This document shows, one piece after another, positions 17,146 through 25,372 of a stretch of 64,000 nt of DNA. Made by a program: the position numbers and the translations under genes. Source of the DNA: GCA-2687025 sp964473525 (GTDB lineage: Bacteria; Poribacteria; WGA-4E; GCA-2687025); contig CAYYPK010000010.1 of the NCBI GenBank assembly GCA_964473525.1, forward strand, positions 152,852-216,851, given 5' to 3'. The stretch's first letter is position 1, and each line of letters begins with the position of its first letter. The notes under the pieces were generated by a model. It was not told the origin of the DNA and did no database searches. It saw nothing but the letters and a program-made list of their open reading frames with translations.

Positions 17146-18891
17146 CTACAGGGCCTCCAACTCCTCTTGCAGTCGCTGCTTCTCGTACAGATCCGCGTAG
17201 AACCCGCCCACCGCGAGCAGCTCGTCGTGGGTGCCCTGCTCGGCGATGGCGCCTTCGCCCAGCACCACGATCTTGTCCGCCGCCTTGACCGTCGAGATGC
17301 GGTGCGAGATCAGCACGACGGTGATGTCCGCGAGGTAGCCGCGCAGGTTCGTGAGGATCGTCTCCTCGGTGTACGTGTCCACCGAAGCGAACGCGTCGTC
17401 CATGATGACGATCTTCGGGCGGCGGAGCAGCGACCGCGCGATGGACGTGCGCTGACGTTGTCCGCCGGAGACGCCCATGCCCCGCTCGCCGAGCTCCGTG
17501 TTGAATCCGGCGGGGAACGCTTCGATTTCCGGCAGCAGGTGCGCTACCCGGGAGACTTCCTTCAACGCGTGCTCGTCCGCGTTGGGATCGCCGAACCGCA
17601 GGTTGTCGCTGATGGACTCGGAGAACAGGAACGACTCCTGCTGCACGTAACCGACATTCGCCCGCAGGTGCTGCAACGAATACTCCCGCACGTCGCGACC
17701 GTCGATAGTGACCATGCCGCGTTCCGCCTGGTATAGACGGGGCACGAGGTTCGCGAGCGTGCTCTTTCCACAGCCGGTCGGGCCAATGATCGCGACGGTT
17801 TCGCCCGCGGCGATGTCCAATGACACGTCCTCGAAGATGACTGGCCCGTCGTCGTAGGCGAACGTGAGGTTCGCGAACGATATGGCGCCCTCGATCGCTG
17901 GCTCTTTGGCGCCGGCCTCGACCTCGTCGTAGATCTCCGGTTCCTGCGTCATGATGTCGTTCAGCCGCCCCATGGACGCGGCGCCGCGCTGCAAGCCGCT
18001 CCACATGAACCCAAACATCGCCATGGGCATCACCAGCATCATCATGACCATCTGGAACTGCGTGAACTGCCCGAACGTCATCGCGCCGCTGGACACGTAG
18101 TAGCCGCCGATCCAGAGCAGCAGCACGAAGCTGACGCCCGGCAGGAACATGATGATTGGGAAGATGGTCGCTTCGAGCCTGATAAGCTTCGTGTTGCGAC
18201 CGATGAACTCCTCGTTCATCGCGAGGAACGCGCGCTCCTCGTCCGCCTCGCGTGTGTAAGCCTTGAGCACGCGCACGCCGGTGAATCCCTCGCGGACCCG
18301 GTTGCTCATCGTCGCGAACTGCTCCTGGATCGACTCAAAGAAGGCGTGGATGCGGGACGACATCCTCTGCATGGCGAACGGCAGCACCACGAACGGCACC
18401 AGCGTGATGAGCATCAGCTTCCAGTTGATCAACGCGAGAAACGTCACGGCGACGGGCACGCGCACCGCCGAGGACGACGCGAACATCAGCGTGCGCCCGA
18501 GCATCATGCGAACGGCGTTCAGGTCGTTGATAGCGCGCGAGATCAGGTCGCCGGTGTTCTGCCGCACGTAGTAGGCAGGCTCGAGCGTCAACACGTGCGC
18601 GAAGAAGTCGTTGCGCACCTCGTACTCGATGTAGCGGGAGCTTCTGCCCATCAGGTAGCGTGACGCGAATCGGGTTCCGCCCTGCACGAGCACGAGCCCG
18701 AAGAGGATCATCGCGTAGGCGCCGATGGTTAGCGCCCTGGCCGCATCGGGGCTCAGGCTGTCGATGGCATTCTTGAGGATGATCGTCGTGTAGAACGCGA
18801 GCGCCTCGGTCACCGTCAGGAGGAGGATGCTGCCGATCAGGATGTGACGGTGACGCGCTAGATACGGGAAGAGCGACCTTAGACTGCCGAT
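17146..18891 (-). CDS. ABC exporter half-transporter (MdlA-like), probable non-canonical ATC start
   Basis: Six-helix membrane domain plus ATPase: Walker A GPTGCGKST, signature VSGGQRQRT, Walker B IVIMDDAFASVD, switch ISHRIST. The degenerate Walker B (Asp-Asp where Asp-Glu is usual) suggests one non-catalytic site in a heterodimer. The first ordinary start codon is GTG at 18813, but that cuts the first membrane helix in half. The same frame continues upstream and reads GSLRSLFPYLARHRHILIG, a normal exporter N-terminus, from an ATC codon at 18889-18891. GGAAGG lies nine bases before that codon. No ATG, GTG or TTG exists in frame between the stop near 19000 and 18813. So the real start is an ATC, or there is a base error. 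First gene of a three-gene operon. Confidence 0.85.
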   Translation of the reverse strand: MGSLRSLFPYLARHRHILIGSILLLTVTEALAFYTTIILKNAIDSLSPDAARALTIGAYAMILFGLVLVQGGTRFASRYLMGRSSRYIEYEVRNDFFAHVLTLEPAYYVRQNTGDLISRAINDLNAVRMMLGRTLMFASSSAVRVPVAVTFLALINWKLMLITLVPFVVLPFAMQRMSSRIHAFFESIQEQFATMSNRVREGFTGVRVLKAYTREADEERAFLAMNEEFIGRNTKLIRLEATIFPIIMFLPGVSFVLLLWIGGYYVSSGAMTFGQFTQFQMVMMMLVMPMAMFGFMWSGLQRGAASMGRLNDIMTQEPEIYDEVEAGAKEPAIEGAISFANLTFAYDDGPVIFEDVSLDIAAGETVAIIGPTGCGKSTLANLVPRLYQAERGMVTIDGRDVREYSLQHLRANVGYVQQESFLFSESISDNLRFGDPNADEHALKEVSRVAHLLPEIEAFPAGFNTELGERGMGVSGGQRQRTSIARSLLRRPKIVIMDDAFASVDTYTEETILTNLRGYLADITVVLISHRISTVKAADKIVVLGEGAIAEQGTHDELLAVGGFYADLYEKQRLQEELEAL

Positions 18892-18983
18892 GACCTGGAA
18901 CCTTCCCGGGCGTAGACGAGTGAGTAGCTTCGTATGATACCACGGACGAGCGTGTAGGAGACAGGCCGTATACCGTCGCCGTG

Positions 18984-19012
18984 TTGACCGGACACGCGAG
19001 GGGTGCTACGTT
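18984..19012 (+). promoter_or_regulatory. candidate sigma-70-type promoter for the phosphohexomutase gene
   Basis: TTGACC, a 17-base spacer, then TACGTT. The -35 matches consensus at five of six positions; the -10 is weak. It lies about 105 bases before the GTG at 19117, in the divergent gap with the ABC operon. Confidence 0.35.
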
Positions 19013-19116
19013 TGGAATGCCAGTTGCGAAGCGACTTTGAGCGATTCTCGCACGCGCGCGCTCAGGCGACGACGGTGTGCGACCCCACCTCCCACAGTGG
19101 CTCTGGAGAAGCGTCC

Positions 19117-20577
19117 GTGGCGACCATCAAGTTCGGGACGTCTGGGTGGCGGGCGATCGTGGCGGAGGACTTCACGTTCAGGAACGTCGAGGTAGTCATC
19201 CGCGCCATATCGGAGGTCGTACGGCGTGACTCTGGCTCCGACCCCACGGTCGCGATCGGGTACGACGGTCGGTTCATGTCGTCTCGCTTCGCTAACGCGG
19301 TGGCCCTCACGTTCGCATCGGAAGGCATCCGCGCGTTGCTGCCTAGCCGTGCGACGCCGACGCCGGTCGTCGCGCACACGATCCAGCATCGGCTCCTCGC
19401 GGGCGGAATCGTCCTGACGGCCAGCCACAACCCGCCGGAATACAACGGCATCAAGTTCTCACCGGCCAACGCCGCCCCGGCGCCGACAGAACTCACCCAG
19501 CGCATCGAGAAGCTCGCGGGCGAACTCATGGCGTCCGCGCCGGACGCGGCGGAGTTCCCCGCCGCGCGAGCAGAGCAGGAGGCGCTCGTCGAGGCGGCGG
19601 TCGAGGCTGGCGGCATCGAGCGGTACGAGCCCTACGAAGCGTACCGCGACCGGCTCTTCGACATCGTCGACACGGATGCTCTGAAGGCCCCGAACCTGAC
19701 CGTGGTAGCCGACGTGTTCTACGGCGCCGGGCGGGGGTACCTCCCGAACCTGTTGGCCGAGGCTGGGTGTGATGTCGAAGTAGTGCACGACGAGGACAAT
19801 CCGCTGTTTGGCGGCATGCGGCCCGACCCTGTCGAGGAGAACGTCGGCGCGCTCGTGCGGCGGGTGCGAGCCACAGGCGCATCGCTCGGCGTGGCGGTCG
19901 ACGGCGACGCGGATCGCTTCGGAATCGTGGACGCCGATGGGACGTACATCCACGCGAACCACGTGCTCGGCCTGGTGACGGACTACCTGATGTCGTCGCG
20001 CGGATGGGTGGGCGAGGTCGTCCGCAGCGCGCCCACATCGCACCTGCTGGACGCGGTCGCGGAGCACCACGGGTCGACCCTCACGCAGACGAAGACGGGG
20101 TTCAAGTGGATTGGCGAACGGTTCCTCGCCGCCCCGGAGGCGTTCGTGCTTGGCGGCGAGGAGAGCAACGGAATGACGGTTCGCGGCCACATCCCGGAGA
20201 AGGACGGCATTCTCGCGTGCCTCCTCGTCGCGGAGATGGTCGCCACGAGTGGGAAGGCGCTGACGGACTTGCTAGCGGACCTGTTCGCGCGCGTCGGTGG
20301 GTATCAGGTCGACCGCCTGGACCTGGAGCTGCCTGAGGAACCCAAGCAGGCGCTACTCTCACGGTTCGACAGGGAGCCACCCTCCGAATTCGCTGGCCGC
20401 GCCGTCGAACGAATCGACACGACCGATGGCCACAAGCTCGTCCTGGAGGATGGGTCGTTCATCGCGATACGCGCGTCAGGCACGGAGCCGCTGGTGAGGT
20501 GCTACCTGGACGCCCGGGACGCTTCAGGTATGCGGGAGCTACAGGACGCCGCGCGCGAACTCATCGCCTCTGCGTAG
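19117..20577 (+). CDS. phosphoglucomutase/phosphomannomutase family protein
   Basis: Alpha-D-phosphohexomutase of 486 residues that moves phosphate between C1 and C6 of a hexose phosphate. The phosphoserine loop is TASHNP (Ser103), the metal loop DGDADRFG, the sugar-binding loop GGEESNG, and the phosphate-binding loop RASGTEP near the C-terminus. All four are intact. The N-terminus KFGTSGWRAIVAEDFTFRN is the one seen in archaeal and bacterial PGM/PMM-type enzymes. I chose GTG at 19117 because GGAGA at 19105-19109 is seven bases upstream; a GTG at 19003 in frame adds 38 residues with no homology character. Which sugar is used cannot be decided. Confidence 0.92.
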   Translation: MATIKFGTSGWRAIVAEDFTFRNVEVVIRAISEVVRRDSGSDPTVAIGYDGRFMSSRFANAVALTFASEGIRALLPSRATPTPVVAHTIQHRLLAGGIVLTASHNPPEYNGIKFSPANAAPAPTELTQRIEKLAGELMASAPDAAEFPAARAEQEALVEAAVEAGGIERYEPYEAYRDRLFDIVDTDALKAPNLTVVADVFYGAGRGYLPNLLAEAGCDVEVVHDEDNPLFGGMRPDPVEENVGALVRRVRATGASLGVAVDGDADRFGIVDADGTYIHANHVLGLVTDYLMSSRGWVGEVVRSAPTSHLLDAVAEHHGSTLTQTKTGFKWIGERFLAAPEAFVLGGEESNGMTVRGHIPEKDGILACLLVAEMVATSGKALTDLLADLFARVGGYQVDRLDLELPEEPKQALLSRFDREPPSEFAGRAVERIDTTDGHKLVLEDGSFIAIRASGTEPLVRCYLDARDASGMRELQDAARELIASA

Positions 20578-20608
20578 CGGGCCTTCGCACGTAGCCGCTG
20601 AAGCGCGA

Positions 20609-20638
20609 ACGCCCCGATCACCAGAGTGACCGGGGCGT
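20609..20638 (+). terminator. strong convergent hairpin between phosphohexomutase and small membrane protein genes
   Basis: Arms ACGCCCCGATCAC and GTGACCGGGGCGT pair over 13 positions with one mismatch, around a CAGA tetraloop. It sits 31 bases after the plus-strand stop and 24 bases after the minus-strand small gene, so it can end both transcripts. No T-run. Confidence 0.7.
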
Positions 20639-20662
20639 GTCAGGCCGTGCTGACCTGAGGCC

Positions 20663-20761
20663 TCACTGCCATGCGAACCCTACGATGACGGCCGCGACGG
20701 CGACGACTGCCGCGACAATGAGGGTTGTCTTGCTCGAACCGCGTTTGTGTCGGAAGCTCAC
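20663..20761 (-). CDS. 32-residue single-span membrane protein
   Basis: A short GTG-initiated frame on the minus strand. The N-terminus is polar and basic (MSFRHKRGSSK), followed by an uninterrupted hydrophobic stretch TTLIVAAVVAVAAVIVGFAW of about 20 residues and the stop. AGGAG lies seven bases before the GTG on the minus strand. The strong hairpin at 20609-20638 follows the stop. Basic residues before the helix predict N-in orientation. No family is recognised; it resembles the many regulatory or structural single-helix micropeptides. It could also be chance, but the ribosome-binding site, helix and terminator agree. Confidence 0.6.
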   Translation of the reverse strand: MSFRHKRGSSKTTLIVAAVVAVAAVIVGFAWQ

Positions 20762-20892
20762 CGCATTCTCCTATGTGGTGTCTGTGGCATAGGCGGAATC
20801 CCAAGCGCCGCGCCCTCGTGGGAGCGACGTTCCCCATATCCCGCACTAAGTATTACCCGGCCGGTAGCCTGTTGGGCAATGGGCGGTGCGAT

Positions 20893-20941
20893 TTGCGCCC
20901 GCGCGCCGCCCTTTGCGCCCCCTTGCGCGTTGCGCCATAAT
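20893..20941 (+). promoter_or_regulatory. candidate promoter with TTGCGC direct repeats upstream of the oxidoreductase operon
   Basis: TTGCGC at 20913-20918, a 17-base spacer and CATAAT at 20936-20941 make a plausible promoter, with a start about 45 bases before the ATG at 20995. TTGCGCC/G recurs at 20893, 20913, 20923 and 20930; the first three are on a 10/20-base spacing, the same helix face, so a repressor or activator site is possible. Confidence 0.35.
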
Positions 20942-20994
20942 GCCCGCGCGCTGCTGGCAACCAGTGAGTCCGATGCCTACGCGGAGACGATCGA

Positions 20995-22179
20995 ATGGCA
21001 CTTAACGTCGCGATAGCGGGCTGCGGTGGGATGGCGGGTGGACACCTCCGCTCGTATATCAAGATCAAGCAGACGGTTCCCGAGAAGATCGACATAGTCG
21101 CCATGTGCGACCCCGTGGTTGAGAGCGCGGAGCGATTCGCGGCGGAGGTTGAGGAGGCGTTCGGCAAGAAGCCGACCGTCTACACAGACATCGACGAGAT
21201 GCTCGCTAAGGAAGACCTAGACGCCATCGACATCTGCTCGCCACACGGCTACCACCACGTACACGCCATCAAGTGCATGGAAGCCGGCGTGAACGTGATG
21301 GTCGAGAAGCCCATCGGGGTCACCGTAAAGGCGACGCTCGCCATCATGGAGGCGTCGGAACGCACTGGGAAGATCGCCTCCACCGCGGAGCAGATCCGCC
21401 GCATGCCGAGTCGACGCGCGTCCAAGTGGCTCATGGACAAGGGCATGATCGGCGAGATGCGCATGTTCTTCTGCCAGGAGGCGCTGTGGCGCGACCACAG
21501 TCCAGAGGACCGCTGGCATTGGCGTCTTGATCTCGCCCTGGGTGGCGGCGGCATGGTGATGGACAGTGGCGCGCACTTCTGCGACACGATCCGCTACCTG
21601 TACGGTGACGCCGACACGGTCTACGCTCGCGTCGATCGTCTGGAGACCCGCATGGTCACCAAGGGCGACGAGCAGGTCCAGAGCGCGCATGAGGACATGT
21701 GGGCAGCCACGATCAACTTCAAGAGCGGCGTGACAGGCGTGTGGTCCTCGACGCTCGCGGCGCCCGGCCATTCATGGCGACACGCCGTCCACTACGGCAG
21801 CGAGGGCTGCCTGTTGGACGACGGCGACATCTTCCACGGGCCGTTCGACGGCGCGAAGGTGATCATGAAGGACGGCACGGAGCACCCGATGTCCGAGATC
21901 GTCGCCGACTACAGGGCGAGCCTCAGCGCCGACGAGACGGAGAAGCTGTTTCCGCATGGCTTCGAGGACGGCGTGCTGCTGGAGTGCTACGACTTCGTGG
22001 ACGCCATCGAGAACGACCGAGACGTCGAAATACCCGCCGCCGAAGGGTTGCGCTCGAAGTCGATCTGCGAGGCGATCTACGAGTCCGGCGCCACCGGCGA
22101 AGCCGTGGACTTCGACGCGGTCGTCTCCGGCGAAATCGAAGTGTACCAGAAGCCCATCAACGAGCATTGGGGCCTATAA
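20995..22179 (+). CDS. Gfo/Idh/MocA family oxidoreductase
   Basis: 394-residue NAD(P)-dependent sugar dehydrogenase-type protein. The N-terminal Rossmann motif is VAIAGCGGMAGGH, and the family EKP motif appears as VEKPIGVT, with Lys as the usual catalytic or cofactor contact. The C-terminal half has GGGGMVMDSGAHFCD, the usual glycine-rich strand and histidine. The substrate is unknown; sugars or inositols are typical. It starts a five-gene operon: the next start is only four bases after its stop. Confidence 0.92.
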   Translation: MALNVAIAGCGGMAGGHLRSYIKIKQTVPEKIDIVAMCDPVVESAERFAAEVEEAFGKKPTVYTDIDEMLAKEDLDAIDICSPHGYHHVHAIKCMEAGVNVMVEKPIGVTVKATLAIMEASERTGKIASTAEQIRRMPSRRASKWLMDKGMIGEMRMFFCQEALWRDHSPEDRWHWRLDLALGGGGMVMDSGAHFCDTIRYLYGDADTVYARVDRLETRMVTKGDEQVQSAHEDMWAATINFKSGVTGVWSSTLAAPGHSWRHAVHYGSEGCLLDDGDIFHGPFDGAKVIMKDGTEHPMSEIVADYRASLSADETEKLFPHGFEDGVLLECYDFVDAIENDRDVEIPAAEGLRSKSICEAIYESGATGEAVDFDAVVSGEIEVYQKPINEHWGL

Positions 22180-22183
22180 GCCC

Positions 22184-23089
22184 GTGAAGCCGTACACCAA
22201 CTCGAACGACATCCTGCACGACGACGCCGCGCTCCAGGCGCGAGCGGAGCGCGACGGCTACCTGTTCTTCACCGATCTCGTGGACACGGACGCGCTCTGG
22301 GCGTTGCGCCGCAGGTTCGAGGCGATCCTCGCGCGCTACGGCTGGGTGGACGAGGGCACGGACCCGTCCGACCTCATCACGACGAAGGACGCCGTCGTCG
22401 AGGGGATGGACGAATTCATACCCATCCTCGAGGACTTCCAGCGGCTCGAGGAGTTCCACACGTTTGCGCACGACCCCGGCATCGTCGGGATGCTCGGACG
22501 CCTCTTCGACGACACGGTGCTGGTGCATCCGCGCAACATTGCCAGGATAGTCTTCCCGACCACGCCCACGACACCGCCGCACCAGGACTACGTGCACATC
22601 CAGGGCACGCCCGACGTGTGGACGTGCTGGGCGCCGCTGGGCGACTGCGACCGAGCGCGAGGCGGCATTGGCGTGCTCTCAGGATCGCACCGGGAGGGCA
22701 TCTATCCCATACAGCCGATGACGGGCGCGGGTGGCGTCGGCGTCGAGACGAAGGACATGCCGGGCGAGTGGGTCGCGGGCGACTTCAGCGCCGGTGACGC
22801 GCTGTTCTTCCACAGCCAGACGGTCCACGAGGGCCTACCCAACACCACGGGCAACCAGTTCCGCCTGTCCGTTGATTACCGCTATCAGGCGGTCTCCAAG
22901 CCTCTGACCGAGGGGTCGCTGCTGCCACACTTCAACCGCTTCTCTTGGGACTGGGTGTACGAGGGGTGGCAGTCGAAGGAGTTCCAGTACTACTGGACCG
23001 ACTTCGACCTGGAGCTGGTGCCGTTCACAGCCGATGTGCGGCGGTTCATCTCTGACGGAGCCACCGAGCCGGTACAGCCAGGCTACTGA
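22184..23089 (+). CDS. phytanoyl-CoA dioxygenase (PhyH) family protein
   Basis: Fe(II)/2-oxoglutarate dioxygenase of 301 residues. The iron ligands are His133 and Asp135 in PPHQDYVHIQG and distal His215 in TVHEGLPN; Arg227 in FRLSVDYRY would hold 2-oxoglutarate. I chose GTG at 22184, four bases after the oxidoreductase stop; longer frames only overlap the upstream gene. PhyH-type proteins of this sort hydroxylate diverse small molecules, so the substrate is unknown. Pairing with a Gfo/Idh enzyme suggests successive oxidation of a sugar- or polyol-like compound (inference). Confidence 0.88.
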   Translation: MKPYTNSNDILHDDAALQARAERDGYLFFTDLVDTDALWALRRRFEAILARYGWVDEGTDPSDLITTKDAVVEGMDEFIPILEDFQRLEEFHTFAHDPGIVGMLGRLFDDTVLVHPRNIARIVFPTTPTTPPHQDYVHIQGTPDVWTCWAPLGDCDRARGGIGVLSGSHREGIYPIQPMTGAGGVGVETKDMPGEWVAGDFSAGDALFFHSQTVHEGLPNTTGNQFRLSVDYRYQAVSKPLTEGSLLPHFNRFSWDWVYEGWQSKEFQYYWTDFDLELVPFTADVRRFISDGATEPVQPGY

Positions 23090-23095
23090 GCGCCC

Positions 23096-23779
23096 ATGCC
23101 GGACATGCCGACAGTCGACGAGCTGTTCGCGACGATCCCCGACAGGTTGCGTCCGCTGTTCGCGTCGGGCGACCTGCCTTGGGAGCCGTTGGATCGGCTC
23201 GCGGCGTACGCTGACCAACACGCCTGGCCGCGGTCGAAGGGCAAGGTCAGCGACTCCGCGCACATTGAGGGCGATGTCGACATCGGCTACGGCACGGTCG
23301 TCGGACCTGGCGCCGCCATCATCGGCCCCGTGATCATCGGCGATGACTGCCTTGTGCAGCCCCACGCGTTCGTCCGACCCCACGTTGTGACCGGCGACCG
23401 ATGTGTCATCGGGCACTCTGTTGAGGTGACGCGGTCGGTCCTGCTCGACGACGTGAAGCTCGCGCACCACAACTACGTTGGCGACTCCATCCTGGGCGCT
23501 GGCGTGCGCTTGGGCGCCGGGGCGAAGATCGCAAATCTGCGCTTCGACGAGGCCGACATCGTCGTCGACGGCGTCGCGACGGGTCGCCAGAAGCTGGGCG
23601 TTGTCTTGGGCGACGGCTGCCGTCTGGGCGTGAACGTCGGTGTCGGGCCCGGAGTGGTGATGGAACCCGGCACGTGGTTCGCGGGAGGGTGGCTGACCCG
23701 CGGCGGCGTGCACGACCGTGACGTTGCCCGCGATGCGGCGCCGACAGGCGGGAACAGCCAGGAGCACGCGCCCCTGTGA
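23096..23779 (+). CDS. left-handed beta-helix (hexapeptide-repeat) protein, GlmU C-terminal-like
   Basis: 227 residues. After a helical N-terminus (LFATIPDRLRPLF) come about ten hexapeptide turns: VSDSAHIEGDVDIGYGTVVGPG, continuing with IIGPVIIGDDCLVQPHAFV, CVIGHSVEVTRSVLLD, SILGAGVRLGAGAKIANLRF and LGVVLGDGCRLGVNVGVGPG. This is the acyltransferase-type beta helix found at the C-terminus of sugar-phosphate nucleotidylyltransferases. No N-terminal Rossmann nucleotidyltransferase domain is present, so it is a stand-alone helix, perhaps an acyltransferase. The stop overlaps the GTG of the TPR gene. Confidence 0.8.
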   Translation: MPDMPTVDELFATIPDRLRPLFASGDLPWEPLDRLAAYADQHAWPRSKGKVSDSAHIEGDVDIGYGTVVGPGAAIIGPVIIGDDCLVQPHAFVRPHVVTGDRCVIGHSVEVTRSVLLDDVKLAHHNYVGDSILGAGVRLGAGAKIANLRFDEADIVVDGVATGRQKLGVVLGDGCRLGVNVGVGPGVVMEPGTWFAGGWLTRGGVHDRDVARDAAPTGGNSQEHAPL

Positions 23780-23982
23780 AGCGTCCTGTTGAGGGAACGT
23801 ACGCGATTGCGGCAGGTCAGCCGTCCGCGCGACGCGCCGCTCGGGCGGTCGTCACCCGGTGGCTACTCGTCCTCACGTTCGCGTGCGGCCCGCTCGCGTA
23901 CGGGGGGTGCATCCGGCGAGCGGTACCAGGTGGACGAAGCTACGGTCCCTCAATTCCGCCATCAGGACGGCAAAGTGGGTAA
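23776..23982 (+). other. signal-peptide-like frame in front of the TPR gene
   Basis: The GTG at 23776 overlaps the previous stop (CTGTGA), ideal for coupling. It encodes a basic start and then TRWLLVLTFACGPLAYGGC, a good secretion or lipoprotein signal. This frame ends at 23982, while the TPR frame, one base off, runs on from the same place. A six-G run at 23899-23904 lies exactly where the frames would need to join. This looks like the missing N-terminus of the TPR protein, separated by a one-base frameshift. Confidence 0.5.
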
Positions 23983-25369
23983 CGGCGACGCGGCCGACGC
24001 GCAGGCGCCGAAGCGCGAGCACACGACTACTCCCGAGATGCGGGACGCCGCGTGCGAGCACTTCGCAGCCGGGGAATACGCAGCGGCCGCCGCGCTGTGG
24101 GAACGGGCTGGAACGCCGCGAGCGGCGCCAGCGACGCACCTCGTTCTCTGGGCGGTGGCCCTCGGCCAGCTCGGGCGGTATGAACAGGCGCTCGAGGTGC
24201 TAACCATCGCGGCCGCAGGCGATCCAGATGACCCGGCCATTCTGATGAACAAAGGGGTAGTCCTGGCGGCCCTTGCCAGGCCGTCCGAGGCCATTTCGTG
24301 CTACGAGCGGGCCGCGACAGTGCGTCCCGGTCACGCCGACACCTTCTACAACTGGGGCAACGCCCTGCAGGACCTGCGGCTGTACGAGGAGGCAGTCGCG
24401 AAGTACCAGGTTGCGGAACGGATCCGTCGCGGGGATGCCGACACCTCGTACCGTTGGGCCGGCGCGCTAGGGGAGCTCGGACGCCACGAAGACGCCGCAG
24501 CCCGATACATGGTCGCGGACGAGCTCAGACCCGACGACGCGCCGACGTTGGTGAATTGGGGCATCAGCCTCGCCATGCTCGGACGGTATGACGAGGCGGC
24601 CGACAGGTTCGGGCGCGCGGACGAGGTAAGACCCGGTCACGCCCTTACCCTCGGCAATCTGGCAACCGCACTGTCGGCGATCGGTCGGCACGACGAGGCC
24701 GCAGCCACGTTCGCGAAAGCCGATTCGCTAGTGCCTGGTGACGACTCGACGCTTTACAACTGGGCGCGGGCGCTCGACGCAGCGGGCAAGGGCGAGGAAG
24801 CCGTGGCGAAGTTCGCCGACGCTCACGCCGCCTGCCCGGAAGACCCAGACACGCTGCTGTTCTGGGGCCTCACGCTGGCTGGCCTATCGCGGCCCGACGA
24901 TGCTATCGAGAAGTACGGGCGTGCGGACGCCCTTCAGCCGGATGACCCACACACGTTGCACAGCTGGGGTGTGGCCCTGGCCGCCGTCGGCAGACCGTCA
25001 GACGCAGTCGTCAAGTTCGCACGCGCGGATGCTCTGCATCCAAACGAGCCCATCACGCTCTACCACTGGGCCGAGGCCTGCATGGAGCTTGCTGCTCACG
25101 ACGACGCTGAGGCGGTGTTGGCCAGGCTCGATGTGGCCTGGCCTGGCGGCGGCTCCTACAGTCTCGCGCGGGTCTACGCCAACTCGGGAAGGGAAGCGCC
25201 TGCCCGCGCGGCACTCGAGCGCGCGGCGGGGCTTGGCATGCTTGCGACGCGTGAGCACATGGCGGTCGAGCCGTACTTCGACTCCGTGCGTGACACAGAC
25301 TGGTTCCGAGATATACTGGAGCAAGCGCCGGACGACGCGGGGGAAGACGGCGAGGATGAAGGAGAGTAG
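23789..25369 (+). CDS. tetratricopeptide-repeat protein, probably secreted and frameshifted at its N-terminus
   Basis: From about residue 85 this is a run of about ten TPR units of 34 residues (YEQALEVLTIAAAGDPDDPAI, then YEEAVAKYQVAERIRRGDA, HEDAAARYMVADELRPDDA and similar). It has the WGxAL/LxxLGRxxEA pattern and ends in an acidic tail (DDAGEDGEDEGE). The in-frame N-terminus from the TTG at 23789 is arginine-rich and implausible; a neighbouring frame supplies a proper signal peptide. The final part (VEPYFDSVRDTDWFRDIL) is a common cap after TPRs. TPRs bind partner proteins; the role here is unknown. It is the fourth gene of the operon, three bases before the DUF362 gene. Confidence 0.8.
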   Translation: MRERTRLRQVSRPRDAPLGRSSPGGYSSSRSRAARSRTGGASGERYQVDEATVPQFRHQDGKVGNGDAADAQAPKREHTTTPEMRDAACEHFAAGEYAAAAALWERAGTPRAAPATHLVLWAVALGQLGRYEQALEVLTIAAAGDPDDPAILMNKGVVLAALARPSEAISCYERAATVRPGHADTFYNWGNALQDLRLYEEAVAKYQVAERIRRGDADTSYRWAGALGELGRHEDAAARYMVADELRPDDAPTLVNWGISLAMLGRYDEAADRFGRADEVRPGHALTLGNLATALSAIGRHDEAAATFAKADSLVPGDDSTLYNWARALDAAGKGEEAVAKFADAHAACPEDPDTLLFWGLTLAGLSRPDDAIEKYGRADALQPDDPHTLHSWGVALAAVGRPSDAVVKFARADALHPNEPITLYHWAEACMELAAHDDAEAVLARLDVAWPGGGSYSLARVYANSGREAPARAALERAAGLGMLATREHMAVEPYFDSVRDTDWFRDILEQAPDDAGEDGEDEGE

Positions 25370-25372
25370 GCG

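Noticed and set aside
19003..19116. Upstream GTG start for the phosphohexomutase
   Set aside because: The added 38 residues are unlike family N-termini and overlap the proposed promoter; GTG 19117 has GGAGA at good spacing.
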